Positions 29,052 through 43,378 of a DNA stretch of 64,000 bases are shown here, one piece after another. A program made the translations under genes and the position numbers. The stretch covers positions 1 to 64,000 of the forward strand of contig NZ_JABXWU010000011.1 of the NCBI RefSeq assembly GCF_014595945.1, read 5' to 3'. The notes beneath the pieces are model-generated. The model was not told where the DNA came from, did no database searches, and worked only from the letters and a program-made list of their open reading frames with translations. This DNA comes from Alkalibacillus aidingensis (GTDB lineage: Bacteria > Bacillota > Bacilli > Bacillales > Alkalibacillaceae). Positions within the stretch are counted from its first letter, which is position 1, and every line of letters starts with the position of its first letter.

Positions 29052-29788
29052 TAGTAATTTACTTCCCATAAGCACAAACCATGTCCAGGTGCGGTCATTC
29101 CCACCACCTGACGATTAAAGGTTTCCAAGCCGTCTTTTATACATGATGAATTTCGTTTACCTAACCCTATTTCAACTAAGGTTCCAACAATAATCCGTAC
29201 CATATGGGTTAAAAAACCATCTCCACGCACTTGAAAAATGACACGCTTCCCCTCTTGCCATACATCAAGCGAATAGATTGTTCGGGTTTTATCTCCCTTG
29301 ACATTCGATTTTGAAGCAGAGAAAGCCGTGAAATCATGTCTTCCAACTAAAAGTTGTGCCGCCTCTTGGATTTTTTCAACGTTTAAGGGCTTCTTGACAT
29401 GCCATTCGTATAATCGCTGAAATAGATCGTACTCATGATCATTAAGTACGATATAACGATACGTTTTACCCTTAGCACTTTTTCGTGCGTGAAAATTATC
29501 GTCTACTTTTTCAACCCTTTGGATTTGAATATCATTTGGTAACAACGTTTCTAAAGCACGGTGCCAAGCATTTCTATCAAGGGATAAAGGTGAATTAAAA
29601 TGAATCACTTGGCCATAAGCGTGGACACCAGCATCCGTACGACCTGAAGAATAAATGCGTACTTCTTCACCGTGCATTTTAGCTAATGCCTTTTCAATAA
29701 CAAGTTGGACCGTTCTTTTTTCTAACTGAACCTGGTAACCTGAAAAATAAGTCCCGTCATATGCAAATGTGATTTTAATCCGTTCCAT
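29051..29788 (-). CDS. truA: TruA, tRNA pseudouridine(38-40) synthase
   Basis: A 245-aa pseudouridine synthase of the tRNA anticodon arm. The catalytic Asp is in YSSGRTDAGVHAYGQVIHF; FAYDGTYFSGYQVQ and FLTHMVRIIVGTLVEIG are typical. ATG at 29788 has AAGGAG eight bases upstream. It ends the ecf-truA group; a PurBox touches its stop codon. Confidence 0.96.
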   Translation of the reverse strand: MERIKITFAYDGTYFSGYQVQLEKRTVQLVIEKALAKMHGEEVRIYSSGRTDAGVHAYGQVIHFNSPLSLDRNAWHRALETLLPNDIQIQRVEKVDDNFHARKSAKGKTYRYIVLNDHEYDLFQRLYEWHVKKPLNVEKIQEAAQLLVGRHDFTAFSASKSNVKGDKTRTIYSLDVWQEGKRVIFQVRGDGFLTHMVRIIVGTLVEIGLGKRNSSCIKDGLETFNRQVVGMTAPGHGLCLWEVNY

Positions 29789-29799
29789 AGCTATTCTCC

Positions 29800-30597
29800 T
29801 TACGTTCTGGTCAACCAAAAAACAATCATGATACCAATAAATACAATCGCGGCAAGAAGATCAACCTTCTGAAACGTTAATTCTCTTAGCTTGGTCCGAC
29901 CTTCTCCCCCACGATAACCACGTGCTTCCATCGCTAAGGCTAAATCCTCTGCACGTTTAAAAGCGCTAATAAATAGTGGAATTAACAGAGGGATAATGGC
30001 TTTAACACGTTCTTTTATCGGGCCTGTAGTTAGATCTAATCCTCGTGAAGCCTGAGCTTTTGAGATCTTGTCCATTTCCTGCATTAATGTCGGAATAAAA
30101 CGAAGTGATATAGACATCATTAAAGCTAATTCATGTACAGGAAACCGTAACTTATTTAAAGGTTTTAATAAGGCCTCAACTGCATCTGTGATCGAGATTG
30201 GTGTTGTCGTTAACGTTAACAAAGTTGTCATTAATATCAACAAAAATAACCGTGCAGAAATATTAGCCCCTTGAATCAAGGCTTGATCATATAGATTAAC
30301 CCCCCAAAACGAATATAAAATATTCCCTTCACGAGTTAGGAAAATATGTAGTATGAATGTTAAGGCAATAATAAACCAGACAGGCTTTAACCCTTTTAGG
30401 ATATATGAAACCGAAATACGTGAAATGATTGCACTTCCAATCGCTAGGGTAAAGAGAGTCATAAAGCTCATCCAAGTTTCCGCTGAAAAAATAACTAAAA
30501 CAAATATAAAGACGATCAGAATCTTCAAACGTGGATCTAATCGGTGAATAAACGATTCGCCTGGCACATACTGACCAATAATTAGTGACTGATTCAA
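29800..30597 (-). CDS. ecfT: EcfT, ECF transporter transmembrane coupling protein
   Basis: A 265-aa membrane protein linking the EcfA ATPases to vitamin-specific S components. It has an N-terminal [19 protein letters not shown] segment and about five helices. The two coupling-helix motifs appear as [10 protein letters not shown] and [13 protein letters not shown], each with the Arg-Gly that docks into the ATPases. The start is TTG overlapping the ecfA2 stop by four bases. Confidence 0.94.
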   Translation of the reverse strand: MNQSLIIGQYVPGESFIHRLDPRLKILIVFIFVLVIFSAETWMSFMTLFTLAIGSAIISRISVSYILKGLKPVWFIIALTFILHIFLTREGNILYSFWGVNLYDQALIQGANISARLFLLILMTTLLTLTTTPISITDAVEALLKPLNKLRFPVHELALMMSISLRFIPTLMQEMDKISKAQASRGLDLTTGPIKERVKAIIPLLIPLFISAFKRAEDLALAMEARGYRGGEGRTKLRELTFQKVDLLAAIVFIGIMIVFWLTRT

Positions 30598-31460
30598 GAA
30601 CGCGCACCTGCCTTCACGAAGTCCACCAAGACCTGGCTAATTCCCTCCATGTTGGACTGACATTCATTAACTGATACTCCTAACTTGTTCTCAATATAAT
30701 TAGCGCATTCAAAAACCTCTGGAATATCTAAGCCAATATCCCTTAACCGTTCTTTCTTCTTAAACAATTCCTTAGGCTCACCGATCATCTCGACTTTGCC
30801 TTGGTTCATGACAATAACCTGATCGGCATAAGCTAATGCATCTTCCATATGGTGTGTAACTAACACCGTTGTCTGCTGACGGCTTTGATGTAAATGACTA
30901 AAAAGTTTGAGCATTTGACTTCTTCCTAATGGATCTAATCCAGCTGTCGGTTCATCTAAAACTAGTACACTTGGTTCTAGTACAATCACACCTGCAATCG
31001 CCACACGACGCATTTGTCCACCACTTAGTTCAAAAGGAGACCGGTCAAGTACGTCCACTGGTAATCCCACGTTGTTTAATACATCTGCCAGTTCGTCCTC
31101 TTTCCTATCTAAATCAAACCCGAAGTTCTTAGGACCAAATAAAATATCCTTCTTAACCGTTTCCTCAAACAGCTGATGTTCAGGATATTGGAAGACAACT
31201 CCAACATGTTTGCGCAAATCTTTCACTTGATGATTCTTTTCACTACTAAGCGTAAATTCCCCTATAGTGACCTCTCCTTGTATGGGTTTAATCAAACCAT
31301 TCAAATGTTGAATTAACGTTGACTTACCGGATCCTGTATGGCCAATTATAGCCGTAAACGAACCACTCGGAATATGAAACGATAAGTTATGTAACGCTTG
31401 GTGTTCAAAAGGGGTATTATATTGGTAAATATAATCTACTTCTTTAAATGTAATGTCCAT
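30594..31460 (-). CDS. ecfA2: EcfA2, ECF transporter ATPase
   Basis: A 288-aa ABC ATPase. Walker [17 protein letters not shown], signature [13 protein letters not shown], Walker [14 protein letters not shown] and switch His in VTHHMED. It pairs with EcfA1 to drive uptake of vitamins (riboflavin, biotin, folate and others) through exchangeable S components, none encoded here. It overlaps ecfA1 by 25 bases. Confidence 0.95.
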   Translation of the reverse strand: MDITFKEVDYIYQYNTPFEHQALHNLSFHIPSGSFTAIIGHTGSGKSTLIQHLNGLIKPIQGEVTIGEFTLSSEKNHQVKDLRKHVGVVFQYPEHQLFEETVKKDILFGPKNFGFDLDRKEDELADVLNNVGLPVDVLDRSPFELSGGQMRRVAIAGVIVLEPSVLVLDEPTAGLDPLGRSQMLKLFSHLHQSRQQTTVLVTHHMEDALAYADQVIVMNQGKVEMIGEPKELFKKKERLRDIGLDIPEVFECANYIENKLGVSVNECQSNMEGISQVLVDFVKAGARS

Positions 31461-32263
31461 AGTTCATCCACCAGTTCCTTAAAATCTAACGGCTCTCGCT
31501 CTAAAGTGATATTTTCAGACTTCAATTGATGGTATAATTTAGTGACAAAAGGGGGTTCTAGACCAATATTCTCAAGCTCTTCACCTTTTGCGAACAATTG
31601 TCTAGGTTCACCCTCAAACCAAACCTCTCCTTGATTTAAAACCAAAACACGATCGGCAAAAGCGGCTTCTGTTAGATCATGCGTAATCGAAACGATCGAA
31701 AGGCCTCTTTCTTCCTTTAACGTTTTCATCGTTTGTAGTAAGTCCTTCCTCCCCATTGGATCTAACATCGTTGTTGCTTCATCGAAAACAATAACTTCAG
31801 GCAACATGGCCAATACACCTGCGATCGCAATTCGTTGCTTTTGTCCTCCCGATAAACGATGGGGTTCATGTTGCTCATATCCATCCATGCTAACTTGTTT
31901 TAAACTCTGTTGGATACGCTCATACATATACTCAGGATCAACACCTAAGTTTTCTAACCCAAACGCTACATCATCAAGAACAGTCGTACCTACAAACTGA
32001 TTCTCGGGATTTTGAAAAACCATTCCTACCTTTTGCCTAACCTCAATTAAGTTCTGCTCTGTGAGTTCTATGTCATCTATAAACACTTGTCCCTCAGATG
32101 GAAGCAGTAATCCATTCATCATCTTGGCAACCGTTGATTTCCCTGATCCGTTATGACCAATTAAGGCAACCCATTCTCCACGGTCTATAGATAAATTTAT
32201 ATCATTTATTACTTTCGACGAATCATCCCGGTAACGAAATGATACACGATCAAATTTGATCAA
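31436..32263 (-). CDS. ecfA1: EcfA1, ECF transporter ATPase
   Basis: An ABC ATPase of about 275 aa: Walker [19 protein letters not shown], signature [13 protein letters not shown], Walker [14 protein letters not shown]. It is the first gene of the ecfA1-ecfA2-ecfT-truA group, downstream of the rplQ terminator as in B. subtilis. The start is uncertain: GAGGAG lies 11 bases before TTG at 32263, but it overlaps a GTG at 32275 that would add four residues. Confidence 0.93.
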   Translation of the reverse strand: MIKFDRVSFRYRDDSSKVINDINLSIDRGEWVALIGHNGSGKSTVAKMMNGLLLPSEGQVFIDDIELTEQNLIEVRQKVGMVFQNPENQFVGTTVLDDVAFGLENLGVDPEYMYERIQQSLKQVSMDGYEQHEPHRLSGGQKQRIAIAGVLAMLPEVIVFDEATTMLDPMGRKDLLQTMKTLKEERGLSIVSITHDLTEAAFADRVLVLNQGEVWFEGEPRQLFAKGEELENIGLEPPFVTKLYHQLKSENITLEREPLDFKELVDELWTLHLKK

Positions 32264-32471
32264 CCTCTTGTACACTCCTCAATCACACTTTTTTTCATTG
32301 TACCACATAGTTTGTTTTAATTTTTATCTTAATTGCGTTATATATAATTACTGAAAAGACTAACAGAATACGGATATTGCCGTGGAAATAACAGGTACGT
32401 AATGACCCCAAATGATGCGTTATCTCTTCTAGTCACCCAAGGCCGATTACCCTCTGAACAGGAGAAGAAAC

Positions 32472-32522
32472 AAAAAAAGGGCACAGCTCCCACAAGTTAA
32501 TGGAATCTGAGCACCCCTTTCT
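32472..32522 (-). terminator. Terminator after rplQ
   Basis: On the minus strand AAGGGGTGCTC pairs with GAGC...GCCCTT across a long loop with a small bulge, followed by seven T. It ends the S10-spc-alpha superoperon. The rest of 32280-32471 shows no gene. Confidence 0.8.
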
Positions 32523-32536
32523 TATCAATCATTCAA

Positions 32537-32899
32537 TTAGTCAACTAATTCAATAATCACTGTCTTTGCTCCGTCACCTTTACGCTCACCTAGCTTAAGG
32601 ATACGAGTGTAACCGCCTTGACGTTCTTCAAAACGTGGAGCAATATCAGAAAATAGTTTTTGTAATGCGTTATTACCTTCTTCATCTGCTTCTACTTTAC
32701 GTAGATAAGATGCTGCTTGTCTGCGAGCATGAAGGTCTCCACGCTTACCTAATGTAATCATTTTCTCAACAACTGGACGTAGCTCTTTAGCTTTAGCTTC
32801 TGTTGTCTCAATCCGTTCATGAACAATAAGATCAGTAGCTAAGTTACGTAACAGAGCTTTACGTTGGTCAGTTGTACGACCTAATTTCGCTTTTGCCAT
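32537..32899 (-). CDS. rplQ: 50S ribosomal protein L17
   Basis: 120 aa, beginning [20 protein letters not shown] and ending with [15 protein letters not shown]-like sequence. It sits near the exit of the peptide tunnel. ATG at 32899 follows GGAGG by eight bases. It is the last gene of the superoperon. Confidence 0.98.
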   Translation of the reverse strand: MAKAKLGRTTDQRKALLRNLATDLIVHERIETTEAKAKELRPVVEKMITLGKRGDLHARRQAASYLRKVEADEEGNNALQKLFSDIAPRFEERQGGYTRILKLGERKGDGAKTVIIELVD

Positions 32900-32945
32900 C
32901 CTCAAAACCTCCTTCGTTTAGGAATTCATACGATGTCTTTTATAC

Positions 32946-33890
32946 TTAATCTTCTTTACGTAAGCCTAAGTTAAGGTCTTCTAGCTTGTGTTTCACTTCA
33001 TCAAGTGATTTACGTCCTAAGTTACGAACCTTCATCATGTCTTCTTCGGATTTTTGTGTTAGTTCTTGAACCGTGTTAATACCAGCACGCTTCAGACAAT
33101 TATAAGAACGAACGGATAGGTCTAACTCTTCAATTGTCATTTCTAACACTTTTTCCTTCTGGTCTTCTTCTTTTTCAACCATAATCTCCGCATTTTGCGC
33201 TTCATCAGTTAAGCCAACGAACACATTTAAATGTTCTGTGAACACCTTCGCACCAAGAGAAATAGCTTCTTCTGGGCGAATGCTACCATCAGTCCATACA
33301 TCTAATGTCAGCTTATCATAGTTACTGATTTGACCGACACGTGTATTTTCTACTTGGTACGTCACACGCTCCACTGGTGTGAAGATCGAATCAACTGGAA
33401 TGACACCAATTGGTTGCTCATCACTCTTATTTGCATCTGCAGGGCGATAACCTCGACCCTTCTCAGCGAAAATCTTCATGTTAAGCTTACCATTACCAGT
33501 AATCGTTGCAATCTTCAAGTCAGGGTTTAGAATCTCAACATCGCTATCATGCTGTATATCTGCTGCCGTAACAACACCTTCACCTTGAGTCTCAATCTCT
33601 AAAGTTTTGGCATCATCTGAGTAAATCTTTAAAGCTAACTTCTTAAGATTTAAGATGATCGTTGTTACATCCTCAACAACATAATCTAAAGTTGTGAACT
33701 CATGTAAAGCACCTTCAATTTGAACTGATGTCACTGCTGCTCCTGGAAGTGAGGATAATAGGATACGACGTATAGAGTTACCCATCGTTGTACCATATCC
33801 ACGCTCTAATGGTTCAATTACAAACTTACCGAACTTAGCATCATCGCTAACTTCAATTGTTTCAACTTTCGGTTTTTCAATTTCAATCAT
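32946..33890 (-). CDS. rpoA: RNA polymerase alpha subunit
   Basis: 314 aa. The N-terminal assembly domain includes [20 protein letters not shown]; a linker near residue 230 leads to the C-terminal domain ([31 protein letters not shown]) that contacts UP elements and activators. It lies between rpsK and rplQ as usual. Confidence 0.99.
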   Translation of the reverse strand: MIEIEKPKVETIEVSDDAKFGKFVIEPLERGYGTTMGNSIRRILLSSLPGAAVTSVQIEGALHEFTTLDYVVEDVTTIILNLKKLALKIYSDDAKTLEIETQGEGVVTAADIQHDSDVEILNPDLKIATITGNGKLNMKIFAEKGRGYRPADANKSDEQPIGVIPVDSIFTPVERVTYQVENTRVGQISNYDKLTLDVWTDGSIRPEEAISLGAKVFTEHLNVFVGLTDEAQNAEIMVEKEEDQKEKVLEMTIEELDLSVRSYNCLKRAGINTVQELTQKSEEDMMKVRNLGRKSLDEVKHKLEDLNLGLRKED

Positions 33891-33920
33891 TCACAAAACC
33901 CTCCTTCAAAACGTCGAAAC

Positions 33921-33976
33921 AACGATGATTACTTATCTAAAATCATCGTTATTCGCCAAAAGCGGGTGGGTCCCAC
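33921..33976 (-). promoter_or_regulatory. Hairpins in the rpsK-rpoA spacer
   Basis: AACGATGATT/AATCATCGTT (33921-33930 and 33941-33950) is a perfect 10-bp stem, and GTGGGTCCCAC (33966-33976) is a palindrome. The 183-base spacer is long for this operon, and no T-run follows, so an mRNA-processing or translation-control structure is more likely than a terminator. Confidence 0.5.
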
Positions 33977-34073
33977 GTTTTAAAAACGCGGAACAAAAAC
34001 CCAAATAACCGTGCAAAGCTTTTTTAGCTATCATATCCCATTATAGACGGGATGACAAATTATATACTTCTAA

Positions 34074-34475
<402 letters not shown>

Positions 34476-34499
34476 GACTAGCATACCTCCTTTTTTCTA

Positions 34500-34865
34500 T
34501 TATTTTCGCTTATTCGCTACTGTACGGCGTGGACCTTTACGTGTACGAGAGTTGTTCTTTGTCTTCTGACCACGTGTTGGTAAGCCACGACGATGACGGA
34601 TTCCACGATAAGACCCGATCTCAATTAAACGTTTAATGTTTAGAGATGTTTCACGACGAAGGTCACCTTCTACCGTGTAATTGTCCATCTCTTTACGGAT
34701 ATTTGATAGTTCTTCTTCAGTTAGATCACGTACGCGTGTATCTTCACTTACACCAGCTGCTTCTAAGATTTCTTTAGCAGTTGAATGACTAACACCGTAA
34801 ATGTATGTTAATGAGATAACAACACGCTTTTCACGTGGAATATCTACACCTGCAATACGAGCCAT
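34500..34865 (-). CDS. rpsM: 30S ribosomal protein S13
   Basis: 121 aa, starting [19 protein letters not shown], with [20 protein letters not shown] and a basic tail. It contacts P-site tRNA and forms intersubunit bridges. Confidence 0.98.
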   Translation of the reverse strand: MARIAGVDIPREKRVVISLTYIYGVSHSTAKEILEAAGVSEDTRVRDLTEEELSNIRKEMDNYTVEGDLRRETSLNIKRLIEIGSYRGIRHRRGLPTRGQKTKNNSRTRKGPRRTVANKRK

Positions 34866-34889
34866 GAGTGCATTGCACCTCCTTTAAAA

Positions 34890-35234
<345 letters not shown>

Positions 35235-35257
<23 letters not shown>

Positions 35258-35573
35258 CGAGAGAATCTCCCTTCTTCCAATCTGTCAGCGCTTCGTTGAC
35301 AAATTTTGATATTGCGAAGCGAAGTTTTCCGTTCGTTACACGACCCGTCTCTTCTAGGCTAGTTTTAACTTCAGGAGAGACAAAATCAGTTAATTCAACA
35401 TGATGAAGGTTTTTGCGCTTCGGTCGATCAAATTTTCGTTTATCTCCATCTGCTAGCATAACAAACTTTTGATCCACGAATCCAATAATCACTGCATACT
35501 GGTTTGCTTCTCGACCTCTTAGTATTTTAACTATTTGTCCGAGCTTAGGACTCCCCGATTCACCATCGTTCAA
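35235..35573 (-). CDS. KOW-domain RNA-binding protein (YbzG/L14e-like)
   Basis: A 112-aa protein with an N-terminal KOW motif ([20 protein letters not shown], about 10-29) and the L14e/L27e-like continuation [20 protein letters not shown]. It corresponds in place to B. subtilis ybzG between map and infA. Its role is not established; an RNA- or ribosome-associated function is likely. The C-terminal stretch after residue 75 is less conserved. The start is TTG with AAGGTG seven bases upstream; it is nearly coupled to map. Confidence 0.85.
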
Positions 35574-35589
35574 TCGTCATCACCTTCAC

Positions 35590-37019
<1,430 letters not shown>

Positions 37020-37027
37020 TTAAAGCC

Positions 37028-38320
37028 CTACTTGATAAAGCCACGATAGTGACGTTTGACTAATTGACTTTCTAGCTGTTTCATCGTGTTTAATGCAACA
37101 CCGACAACAATTAGTAAACTAGTTCCGCCAATTTGTACAGCTGCTGGCAAGTTTGCGATACCTCCTAAAATAATTGGGAAGATCGCTACAACAGCTAAGA
37201 ATAAGGCTCCAACGAACGTTAAGCGGTACATTACGCGAGTTAAATACGTTTCTGTATTCTTACCAGGTCTAATTCCCGGTACATAACCGCCTTGTTTTTG
37301 TAAGTTTTCAGCCATCTGCTCTGGGTTAACTTGAACAAATGTATAGAAATACGTAAATGCAATGATTAGAGCAAAGTAGAGAACCATACCTACTGGCTCA
37401 TTGTAATCAAAAATCCACTGCATTGTTGCTGCAAATTCATTACCTTCAAAAAATCCAGCTATCGTCTGAGGTGCGACAATAAAAGATATTGCAAAGATAA
37501 TTGGGATAACCCCAGCTGCATTAACCTTTAAAGGTAAATGCGTGGATTGACCTCCAACTGGAGAGCGATTAACTGTTCGTTTAGCATACTGGATTGGGAT
37601 TTTACGTAGCGCTTGTTGAATGAAGATTACACCAACAATTACGGCAATAACCACTAATAAAATGATTCCCAAAATAGCTAGGTTGATAAACAGCTGATCT
37701 CCAGAACCTGCAATATACTGTTCCCATAATTGGTTGACACTGTTCGGTATTCCGGCAACAATACCTGCAAAAATAAGAATGGAAATACCATTACCAACGC
37801 CGAATTCAGTGATTTGTTCGCCCAACCACATTAAGAATGTTGTACCACCCGTTAAGACAACCGCAATAATGAAGTAAGTCATCGGACTAGGATTACTAAT
37901 CAAAGCACCTTCTGTCATGTAGTTGAACCCAATTGACATACCAATTGCCTGAATGAATGCTAAAATCACTGTGAAATAACGCGTAAACTGAGCTAGCTTA
38001 CGACGTCCCATTTCACCTTGCTTACGCCATTCAGTAAATTTCGGAACGACATCCATTTGCAGTAGCTGCATAATAATCGCAGCTGTGATGTATGGGAAAA
38101 CACCCATAGCAAAAACGGAGAATTGACTTAACGCTCCGCCTCCGAATGTGTCAATGAAACCAAATGCATTGACATCATTCATCATCGTTAATGCTTCTTT
38201 ATCCGAAAAAGGAACAGGAATAAATGTTCCGAGTCTGAAAACAACTAAGATAGCAAGTGTGAAAAGGATCTTTCGTCGGATGTCAGCTACACGCATTAAA
38301 TTGGAAAGTGTGCGGAACAT
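37028..38320 (-). CDS. secY: Preprotein translocase subunit SecY
   Basis: 430 aa with ten transmembrane helices; GVFPYITAAIIMQLLQMDVV (plug and second helix) and QTIAGFFEG are visible. It forms the Sec export channel with SecE and SecG. Its start overlaps the rplO stop by one base (TAATG). Confidence 0.98.
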   Translation of the reverse strand: MFRTLSNLMRVADIRRKILFTLAILVVFRLGTFIPVPFSDKEALTMMNDVNAFGFIDTFGGGALSQFSVFAMGVFPYITAAIIMQLLQMDVVPKFTEWRKQGEMGRRKLAQFTRYFTVILAFIQAIGMSIGFNYMTEGALISNPSPMTYFIIAVVLTGGTTFLMWLGEQITEFGVGNGISILIFAGIVAGIPNSVNQLWEQYIAGSGDQLFINLAILGIILLVVIAVIVGVIFIQQALRKIPIQYAKRTVNRSPVGGQSTHLPLKVNAAGVIPIIFAISFIVAPQTIAGFFEGNEFAATMQWIFDYNEPVGMVLYFALIIAFTYFYTFVQVNPEQMAENLQKQGGYVPGIRPGKNTETYLTRVMYRLTFVGALFLAVVAIFPIILGGIANLPAAVQIGGTSLLIVVGVALNTMKQLESQLVKRHYRGFIK

Positions 38321-38760
38321 TAAATCACCTCAGTTTGACCGCCTGCCGCTTCAATAGCTTCTTTAGCAGAAGCTGAGAACTTATGAGCTTTTACAGTCAA
38401 TTTTTTCTCTAGGTTACCACTACCTAGTACTTTAACTCCTGCTTTCACTTTGCTGATGACACCAGTCTCTAAAAGAAGTTCTGGTGTTATTTCTGTACCT
38501 TCGTCGAAACGATTTAATGAATCTAAATTCACAATCGCATACTCTTTACGGTTAATGTTTGTGAAACCACGCTTTGGAAGGCGTTGATATAAAGGCATTT
38601 GTCCACCTTCAAAGCCAGGACGTACACTACCGCCTGAACGAGCTTTTTGTCCTTTATGACCACGACCTGAAGTTTTCCCATTTCCTGTAGCCATACCGCG
38701 TCCTACACGATTACGCTTTTTACGAGATCCTTCAGCCTTTTTTAACTCATGAAGTTTCAT
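38320..38760 (-). CDS. rplO: 50S ribosomal protein L15
   Basis: 146 aa. The glycine-rich, basic N-terminal region ([20 protein letters not shown], then [12 protein letters not shown]) precedes the globular domain. Normal place between rpmD and secY. Confidence 0.98.
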   Translation of the reverse strand: MKLHELKKAEGSRKKRNRVGRGMATGNGKTSGRGHKGQKARSGGSVRPGFEGGQMPLYQRLPKRGFTNINRKEYAIVNLDSLNRFDEGTEITPELLLETGVISKVKAGVKVLGSGNLEKKLTVKAHKFSASAKEAIEAAGGQTEVI

Positions 38761-38791
38761 TCGAGCACCTCCTCTTTACGTTAATCGTCAC

Positions 38792-38974
38792 TTACGCTTC
38801 TTTTACTTCTACTAAGTGGGATACTTTGTTAATCATTCCACGGATTGCAGCTGTATCTTCATGAACAACTGTCTGACTAATTTTGCTTAAGCCTAGAGCT
38901 TTAACCGTGTCACGTTGATCTTGTTTTCTACCAATAACACTACGTGTGAGGGTAATTTCTAATTTGTTAGCCAT
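38792..38974 (-). CDS. rpmD: 50S ribosomal protein L30
   Basis: 60 aa, short bacterial L30: [20 protein letters not shown] and [14 protein letters not shown]. Confidence 0.97.
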   Translation of the reverse strand: MANKLEITLTRSVIGRKQDQRDTVKALGLSKISQTVVHEDTAAIRGMINKVSHLVEVKEA

Positions 38975-38987
38975 GTCTTATCCCTCC

Positions 38988-39491
38988 TTATCCTAACAGT
39001 TCCTCAACTGATTTACCGCGTAACTTAGCAACGTCCTGTGCTGATTTAAGTTCACTTAAACCTTGAATAGTTGCACGAACCATATTGATTGGTGTATTTG
39101 AACCTAAAGACTTAGATAAAATATCGTGAATTCCTGCTAATTCTAACACCGCACGTACCGGACCACCTGCGATTACTCCAGTACCCTCAGCTGCAGGTTT
39201 TAGTAGGATGTTCCCAGCACCAAATTGACCATGAATTTCGTGTGGAATTGTCGTACCTTTAATTGGTACACGGATTAAGTTTTTCTTACCGTCTTCAATC
39301 GCCTTGCGAATAGCTTCTGGTACTTCGTGTGCTTTACCAGTACCGAAACCAACGTGACCATTTTTATCACCAACAACGACTAGTGCTGTGAAGCGAAAAC
39401 GACGACCACCCTTCACAACCTTAGATACACGGTTAACTGTAACAACGCGCTCTTCGATATCAAGCTTACTTGCATCAATTTTTGTGTTCAT
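38988..39491 (-). CDS. rpsE: 30S ribosomal protein S5
   Basis: 167 aa with the double-stranded RNA-binding-like domain: [20 protein letters not shown] (the loop where spectinomycin resistance arises; it looks wild-type) and GTIVAGG-type C-terminal region. It helps decoding fidelity. Confidence 0.98.
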   Translation of the reverse strand: MNTKIDASKLDIEERVVTVNRVSKVVKGGRRFRFTALVVVGDKNGHVGFGTGKAHEVPEAIRKAIEDGKKNLIRVPIKGTTIPHEIHGQFGAGNILLKPAAEGTGVIAGGPVRAVLELAGIHDILSKSLGSNTPINMVRATIQGLSELKSAQDVAKLRGKSVEELLG

Positions 39492-39515
39492 GCCTTTCCC
39501 TCCTTTATAACTTTA

Positions 39516-39878
39516 TTAAAATTCTAAACCTGCTTCACGAGCAGCTTCTGCTAATGCTTTAACACGACCATGGTATAAGTAACCACCACGATCAAAAACG
39601 ACTGATTTATAACCTTTTTCTGTAGCACGGTTAGCGATCAATTCGCCTACTTGCTTAGCGGCTTCAACATTACCCGTACCTTCAGCTTTGAATTCAGGGT
39701 CAACCGTTGAGGCACTAACGATTGTTACACCAGTAAGGTCATCAATCAACTGTGCATAAATGTGTTTATTCGAACGGTAAACATTCAAGCGTGGACGCTC
39801 TGAAGTACCGGTTAAATGACGACGAACACGGCTATGACGCTTTTTACGAACAGCGTTTTTATCTTGTTTCGTAATCAT
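39516..39878 (-). CDS. rplR: 50S ribosomal protein L18
   Basis: 120 aa, 5S rRNA-binding: [20 protein letters not shown] and [19 protein letters not shown] at the end. Confidence 0.98.
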   Translation of the reverse strand: MITKQDKNAVRKKRHSRVRRHLTGTSERPRLNVYRSNKHIYAQLIDDLTGVTIVSASTVDPEFKAEGTGNVEAAKQVGELIANRATEKGYKSVVFDRGGYLYHGRVKALAEAAREAGLEF

Positions 39879-39910
39879 CTAGGTCACTCCTTTCTGTCTT
39901 TTAACGGATA

Positions 39911-40447
39911 TTATTTAGCAGTCTTACCTTCTTTACGACGTACATGTTCGTTCTCATAACGAATTCCTTTACCTTTGTAAGGTTCAGGTGTACGAATAGC
40001 ACGAATGTTAGCTGCTACAGCACCGACTTTTTCTTTATCAATACCCTTAACAACGATCTTTGTGTTAGATGGACACTCAATATCAACACCTTCAGTTGGT
40101 TCAACCTCAACTGGGTGTGAATATCCAGCGTTAACCACTAACTTCTTACCTTGCATTTGAGCACGGTAACCAACACCGACAACCTCTAAAGATTTCTCGT
40201 AACCTTTAGACACACCTTCAACCATATTAGCAATGTTGCTGCGTGTTGTACCGTGTAATGAGCGGTGTTCCTTAGATTCGCTTGGGCGTTCAACTGTTAA
40301 TTGATTATCTTCAATGTTAACTTTCATTTCATCGTGAATTGTACGAGACAATTCGCCTTTAGGGCCTTTAACTGTAACTGTTGTACCATCCACTTTAATT
40401 TCTACATCGTTTGGGATTTCAATTGGTTTTAAACCTACACGAGACAT
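39911..40447 (-). CDS. rplF: 50S ribosomal protein L6
   Basis: 178 aa, two homologous domains: [20 protein letters not shown] and the C-terminal [20 protein letters not shown]. It lies near the factor-binding site. Confidence 0.98.
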   Translation of the reverse strand: MSRVGLKPIEIPNDVEIKVDGTTVTVKGPKGELSRTIHDEMKVNIEDNQLTVERPSESKEHRSLHGTTRSNIANMVEGVSKGYEKSLEVVGVGYRAQMQGKKLVVNAGYSHPVEVEPTEGVDIECPSNTKIVVKGIDKEKVGAVAANIRAIRTPEPYKGKGIRYENEHVRRKEGKTAK

Positions 40448-40478
40448 TCCCTTACACCTCCTGACTGTTCAGTTTTGA

Positions 40479-40877
40479 TTACCAAACGTAAGCTAGCACT
40501 TCGCCGCCTACTGCTTGCTCACGAGCTTCCTTATCCGTTAAAACACCTTTGGAAGTTGAAACTACAGCGATACCTAGACCGTTTAATACGCGTGGTAGCT
40601 CTTCAGCTTTTGCATACACACGTAAGCCAGGCTTACTGATCTTTTTAATTCCTGTAATAACGCGCTCGTTATTAGAACCGTATTTAAGGAATAGACGTAA
40701 AACGCCTTGTTTATTATCTTCAACAAATTCGTAATCGCGAATGAAACCTTCACGCTTCAAGATATCAACAATCTCTTGTTTCAGTTTAGAAGCAGGTACT
40801 TCTAACTGATCATGACGTACCATGTTTGCATTACGAATTCTTGTTAGCATATCTGCAATTGGATCTGTCATTGACAT
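40479..40877 (-). CDS. rpsH: 30S ribosomal protein S8
   Basis: 132 aa: [20 protein letters not shown] and [20 protein letters not shown]. It binds helix 21 of 16S rRNA and in other bacteria represses the spc operon. The first of two close ATGs is preferred by ribosome binding site spacing (GGAGG, ten bases). Confidence 0.98.
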   Translation of the reverse strand: MSMTDPIADMLTRIRNANMVRHDQLEVPASKLKQEIVDILKREGFIRDYEFVEDNKQGVLRLFLKYGSNNERVITGIKKISKPGLRVYAKAEELPRVLNGLGIAVVSTSKGVLTDKEAREQAVGGEVLAYVW

Positions 40878-40907
40878 TTTTACATTACCTCCTTCCCCAC
40901 ACTGGGC

Positions 40908-41093
40908 TTACCAACTAGCTTTTTTAACGCCTGGAATTTGACCTTCGTATGCTAATTCACGGAAACAAATTCGGCATAATTTAAATTTACGAATGACCGA
41001 ATGTGGACGTCCACAACGCTCACAACGAGTATATTCACGTACTTTGTACTTAGCTTTACGTTGTTGTTTCGCAACCATAGATTTTTTAGCCAC
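40908..41093 (-). CDS. rpsN: 30S ribosomal protein S14, zinc-binding type
   Basis: 61 aa. [20 protein letters not shown] supplies two CxxC pairs, marking the short zinc form (RpsZ-type) rather than the longer zinc-free paralogue. Confidence 0.97.
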   Translation of the reverse strand: MAKKSMVAKQQRKAKYKVREYTRCERCGRPHSVIRKFKLCRICFRELAYEGQIPGVKKASW

Positions 41094-41117
41094 AATTTTC
41101 CCTCCTTTAGGTCAAGG

Positions 41118-41657
41118 TTACTGTCTGAACGGCATTCCGAATTGTCCAAGTAATTCGCGAGCTTCCTCGTCCGTATCAGCAGATGTAACAATTACGATAT
41201 CCATACCACGTACTTTACTTACTTTATCGTAATCAATTTCCGGGAAAATCAATTGTTCTTTTACACCTAAAGTGTAGTTTCCACGTCCATCAAACGCTTT
41301 GCTTGAGATTCCGCGGAAGTCACGAACACGTGGTAGTGAAACTGCAATCAGTTTTTGTAAGAACTCATACATACGCTCACCACGTAGTGTTACTTTAGCT
41401 CCAATCGGCATTCCTTCACGTAAGCGGAAACCTGCGATTGATTTTTTCGCTTTAGTAACTGTCGGTTTTTGACCGGAAATTAACTCTAATTCTTCAACTG
41501 CATTATCAAGTGCTTTTGAATTTTGTACTGCATCACCAACACCCATATTGATTACGATCTTCTCAACTTTTGGTGCTTGCATCACAGAACTATAATTAAA
41601 TTTTTCTACTAAACTTGGTACGATCTCTTCTTGATACTTCTTTTTAAGTTCGTTCAT
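41118..41657 (-). CDS. rplE: 50S ribosomal protein L5
   Basis: 179 aa, 5S rRNA-binding: [36 protein letters not shown] and [23 protein letters not shown] at 41657 has GGAGG eight bases upstream; the TTG just before it is not needed. Confidence 0.98.
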   Translation of the reverse strand: MNELKKKYQEEIVPSLVEKFNYSSVMQAPKVEKIVINMGVGDAVQNSKALDNAVEELELISGQKPTVTKAKKSIAGFRLREGMPIGAKVTLRGERMYEFLQKLIAVSLPRVRDFRGISSKAFDGRGNYTLGVKEQLIFPEIDYDKVSKVRGMDIVIVTSADTDEEARELLGQFGMPFRQ

Positions 41658-41683
41658 CAAGTAGCCCTCCTTTCATCGCTAGA

Positions 41684-41995
41684 CTATTTATCTAATGCTT
41701 CACCAGATTTCTTAGCTATGCGAACTTTTTTACCGTCACGAACTTCATATCCAACACGAGTTGGTTCATCCGTTTTAGGATCAATAGGCATAACGTTAGA
41801 AACATGAATTGGCGCCTCTTGGTTTAAGATTCCGCCTTGTGGGTTTTCTTGAGAAGGTTGTGTGTGCTTCTTCACGTGGTTCACACCTTCTACTAAAACA
41901 CGTTCTTTTTTAGGAAAAGCTTCTAACACCGTGCCTTCTTTCCCTTTATCTTTACCGGTAATCACTCTTACCTTATCGCCTTTCTTTACATGCAT
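41684..41995 (-). CDS. rplX: 50S ribosomal protein L24
   Basis: 103 aa with the KOW motif [20 protein letters not shown]. An assembly-initiator protein of the 50S subunit. Confidence 0.98.
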   Translation of the reverse strand: MHVKKGDKVRVITGKDKGKEGTVLEAFPKKERVLVEGVNHVKKHTQPSQENPQGGILNQEAPIHVSNVMPIDPKTDEPTRVGYEVRDGKKVRIAKKSGEALDK

Positions 41996-42033
41996 GAATC
42001 GTGCACCTCCTTAACAAGGCTCATTTTTCTCTT

Positions 42034-42402
42034 CTATAAAACTTCTGGAGCTAAGGAAACGATCTTCATAAACTTGTTATCACGTAATTCACGTGCTACA
42101 GGTCCGAAGATACGAGTTCCGCGTGGGCTTTTATCATCACGTACGATAACAGCTGCATTTTCGTCGAAACGAATGTAAGATCCGTCTTTACGGCGAACAC
42201 CACTCTTAGAACGAACGATTACTGCTCTAACAACTTCGCCTTTTTTAACAACGCCTCCTGGTGTTGCTTGTTTGACCGAACAAACGATAACATCACCAAT
42301 ATTAGCTGTTTTGCGTCCAGAACCACCTAGTACTTTAATCGCTTGAACTTCACGAGCACCAGAGTTATCAGCAACTTTTAAACGACTTTCCTCTTGAATC
42401 AT
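42034..42402 (-). CDS. rplN: 50S ribosomal protein L14
   Basis: 122 aa: [20 protein letters not shown] start and [20 protein letters not shown]. The start at 42402 gives the exact family length; upstream codons in frame are not used. Confidence 0.98.
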   Translation of the reverse strand: MIQEESRLKVADNSGAREVQAIKVLGGSGRKTANIGDVIVCSVKQATPGGVVKKGEVVRAVIVRSKSGVRRKDGSYIRFDENAAVIVRDDKSPRGTRIFGPVARELRDNKFMKIVSLAPEVL

Positions 42403-42448
42403 ACGATAGTAACCTCCCTTCGGAAACATTCTTCCGAGCGATCTTTAA

Positions 42449-42712
42449 TTAAATAATAACAGCTTCTTCAACGACTTCTACTAGACGGAAACGTTTGCTA
42501 GCTGATAATGGACGAGTTTCCATAATGCGTACAACGTCGCCTGTTTTAGCTTGATTATTTTCGTCATGAGCTTTAAATTTCTTTGAATACTTAACACGCT
42601 TACCATATAATGGGTGGAATTTATATGTTTCAACTAAAACAGTAATTGTCTTATCCATTTTATCTGAAACTACACGACCACTATATACTTTACGAGATTT
42701 ACGATCAGCCAT
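42449..42712 (-). CDS. rpsQ: 30S ribosomal protein S17
   Basis: 87 aa OB-fold protein: [20 protein letters not shown] and [20 protein letters not shown]. Confidence 0.98.
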   Translation of the reverse strand: MADRKSRKVYSGRVVSDKMDKTITVLVETYKFHPLYGKRVKYSKKFKAHDENNQAKTGDVVRIMETRPLSASKRFRLVEVVEEAVII

Positions 42713-42732
42713 TGAGGTTAACCTCCTCTCAA

Positions 42733-43360
<628 letters not shown>

Positions 43361-43378
43361 ATTGCTGATCCCCCTTCC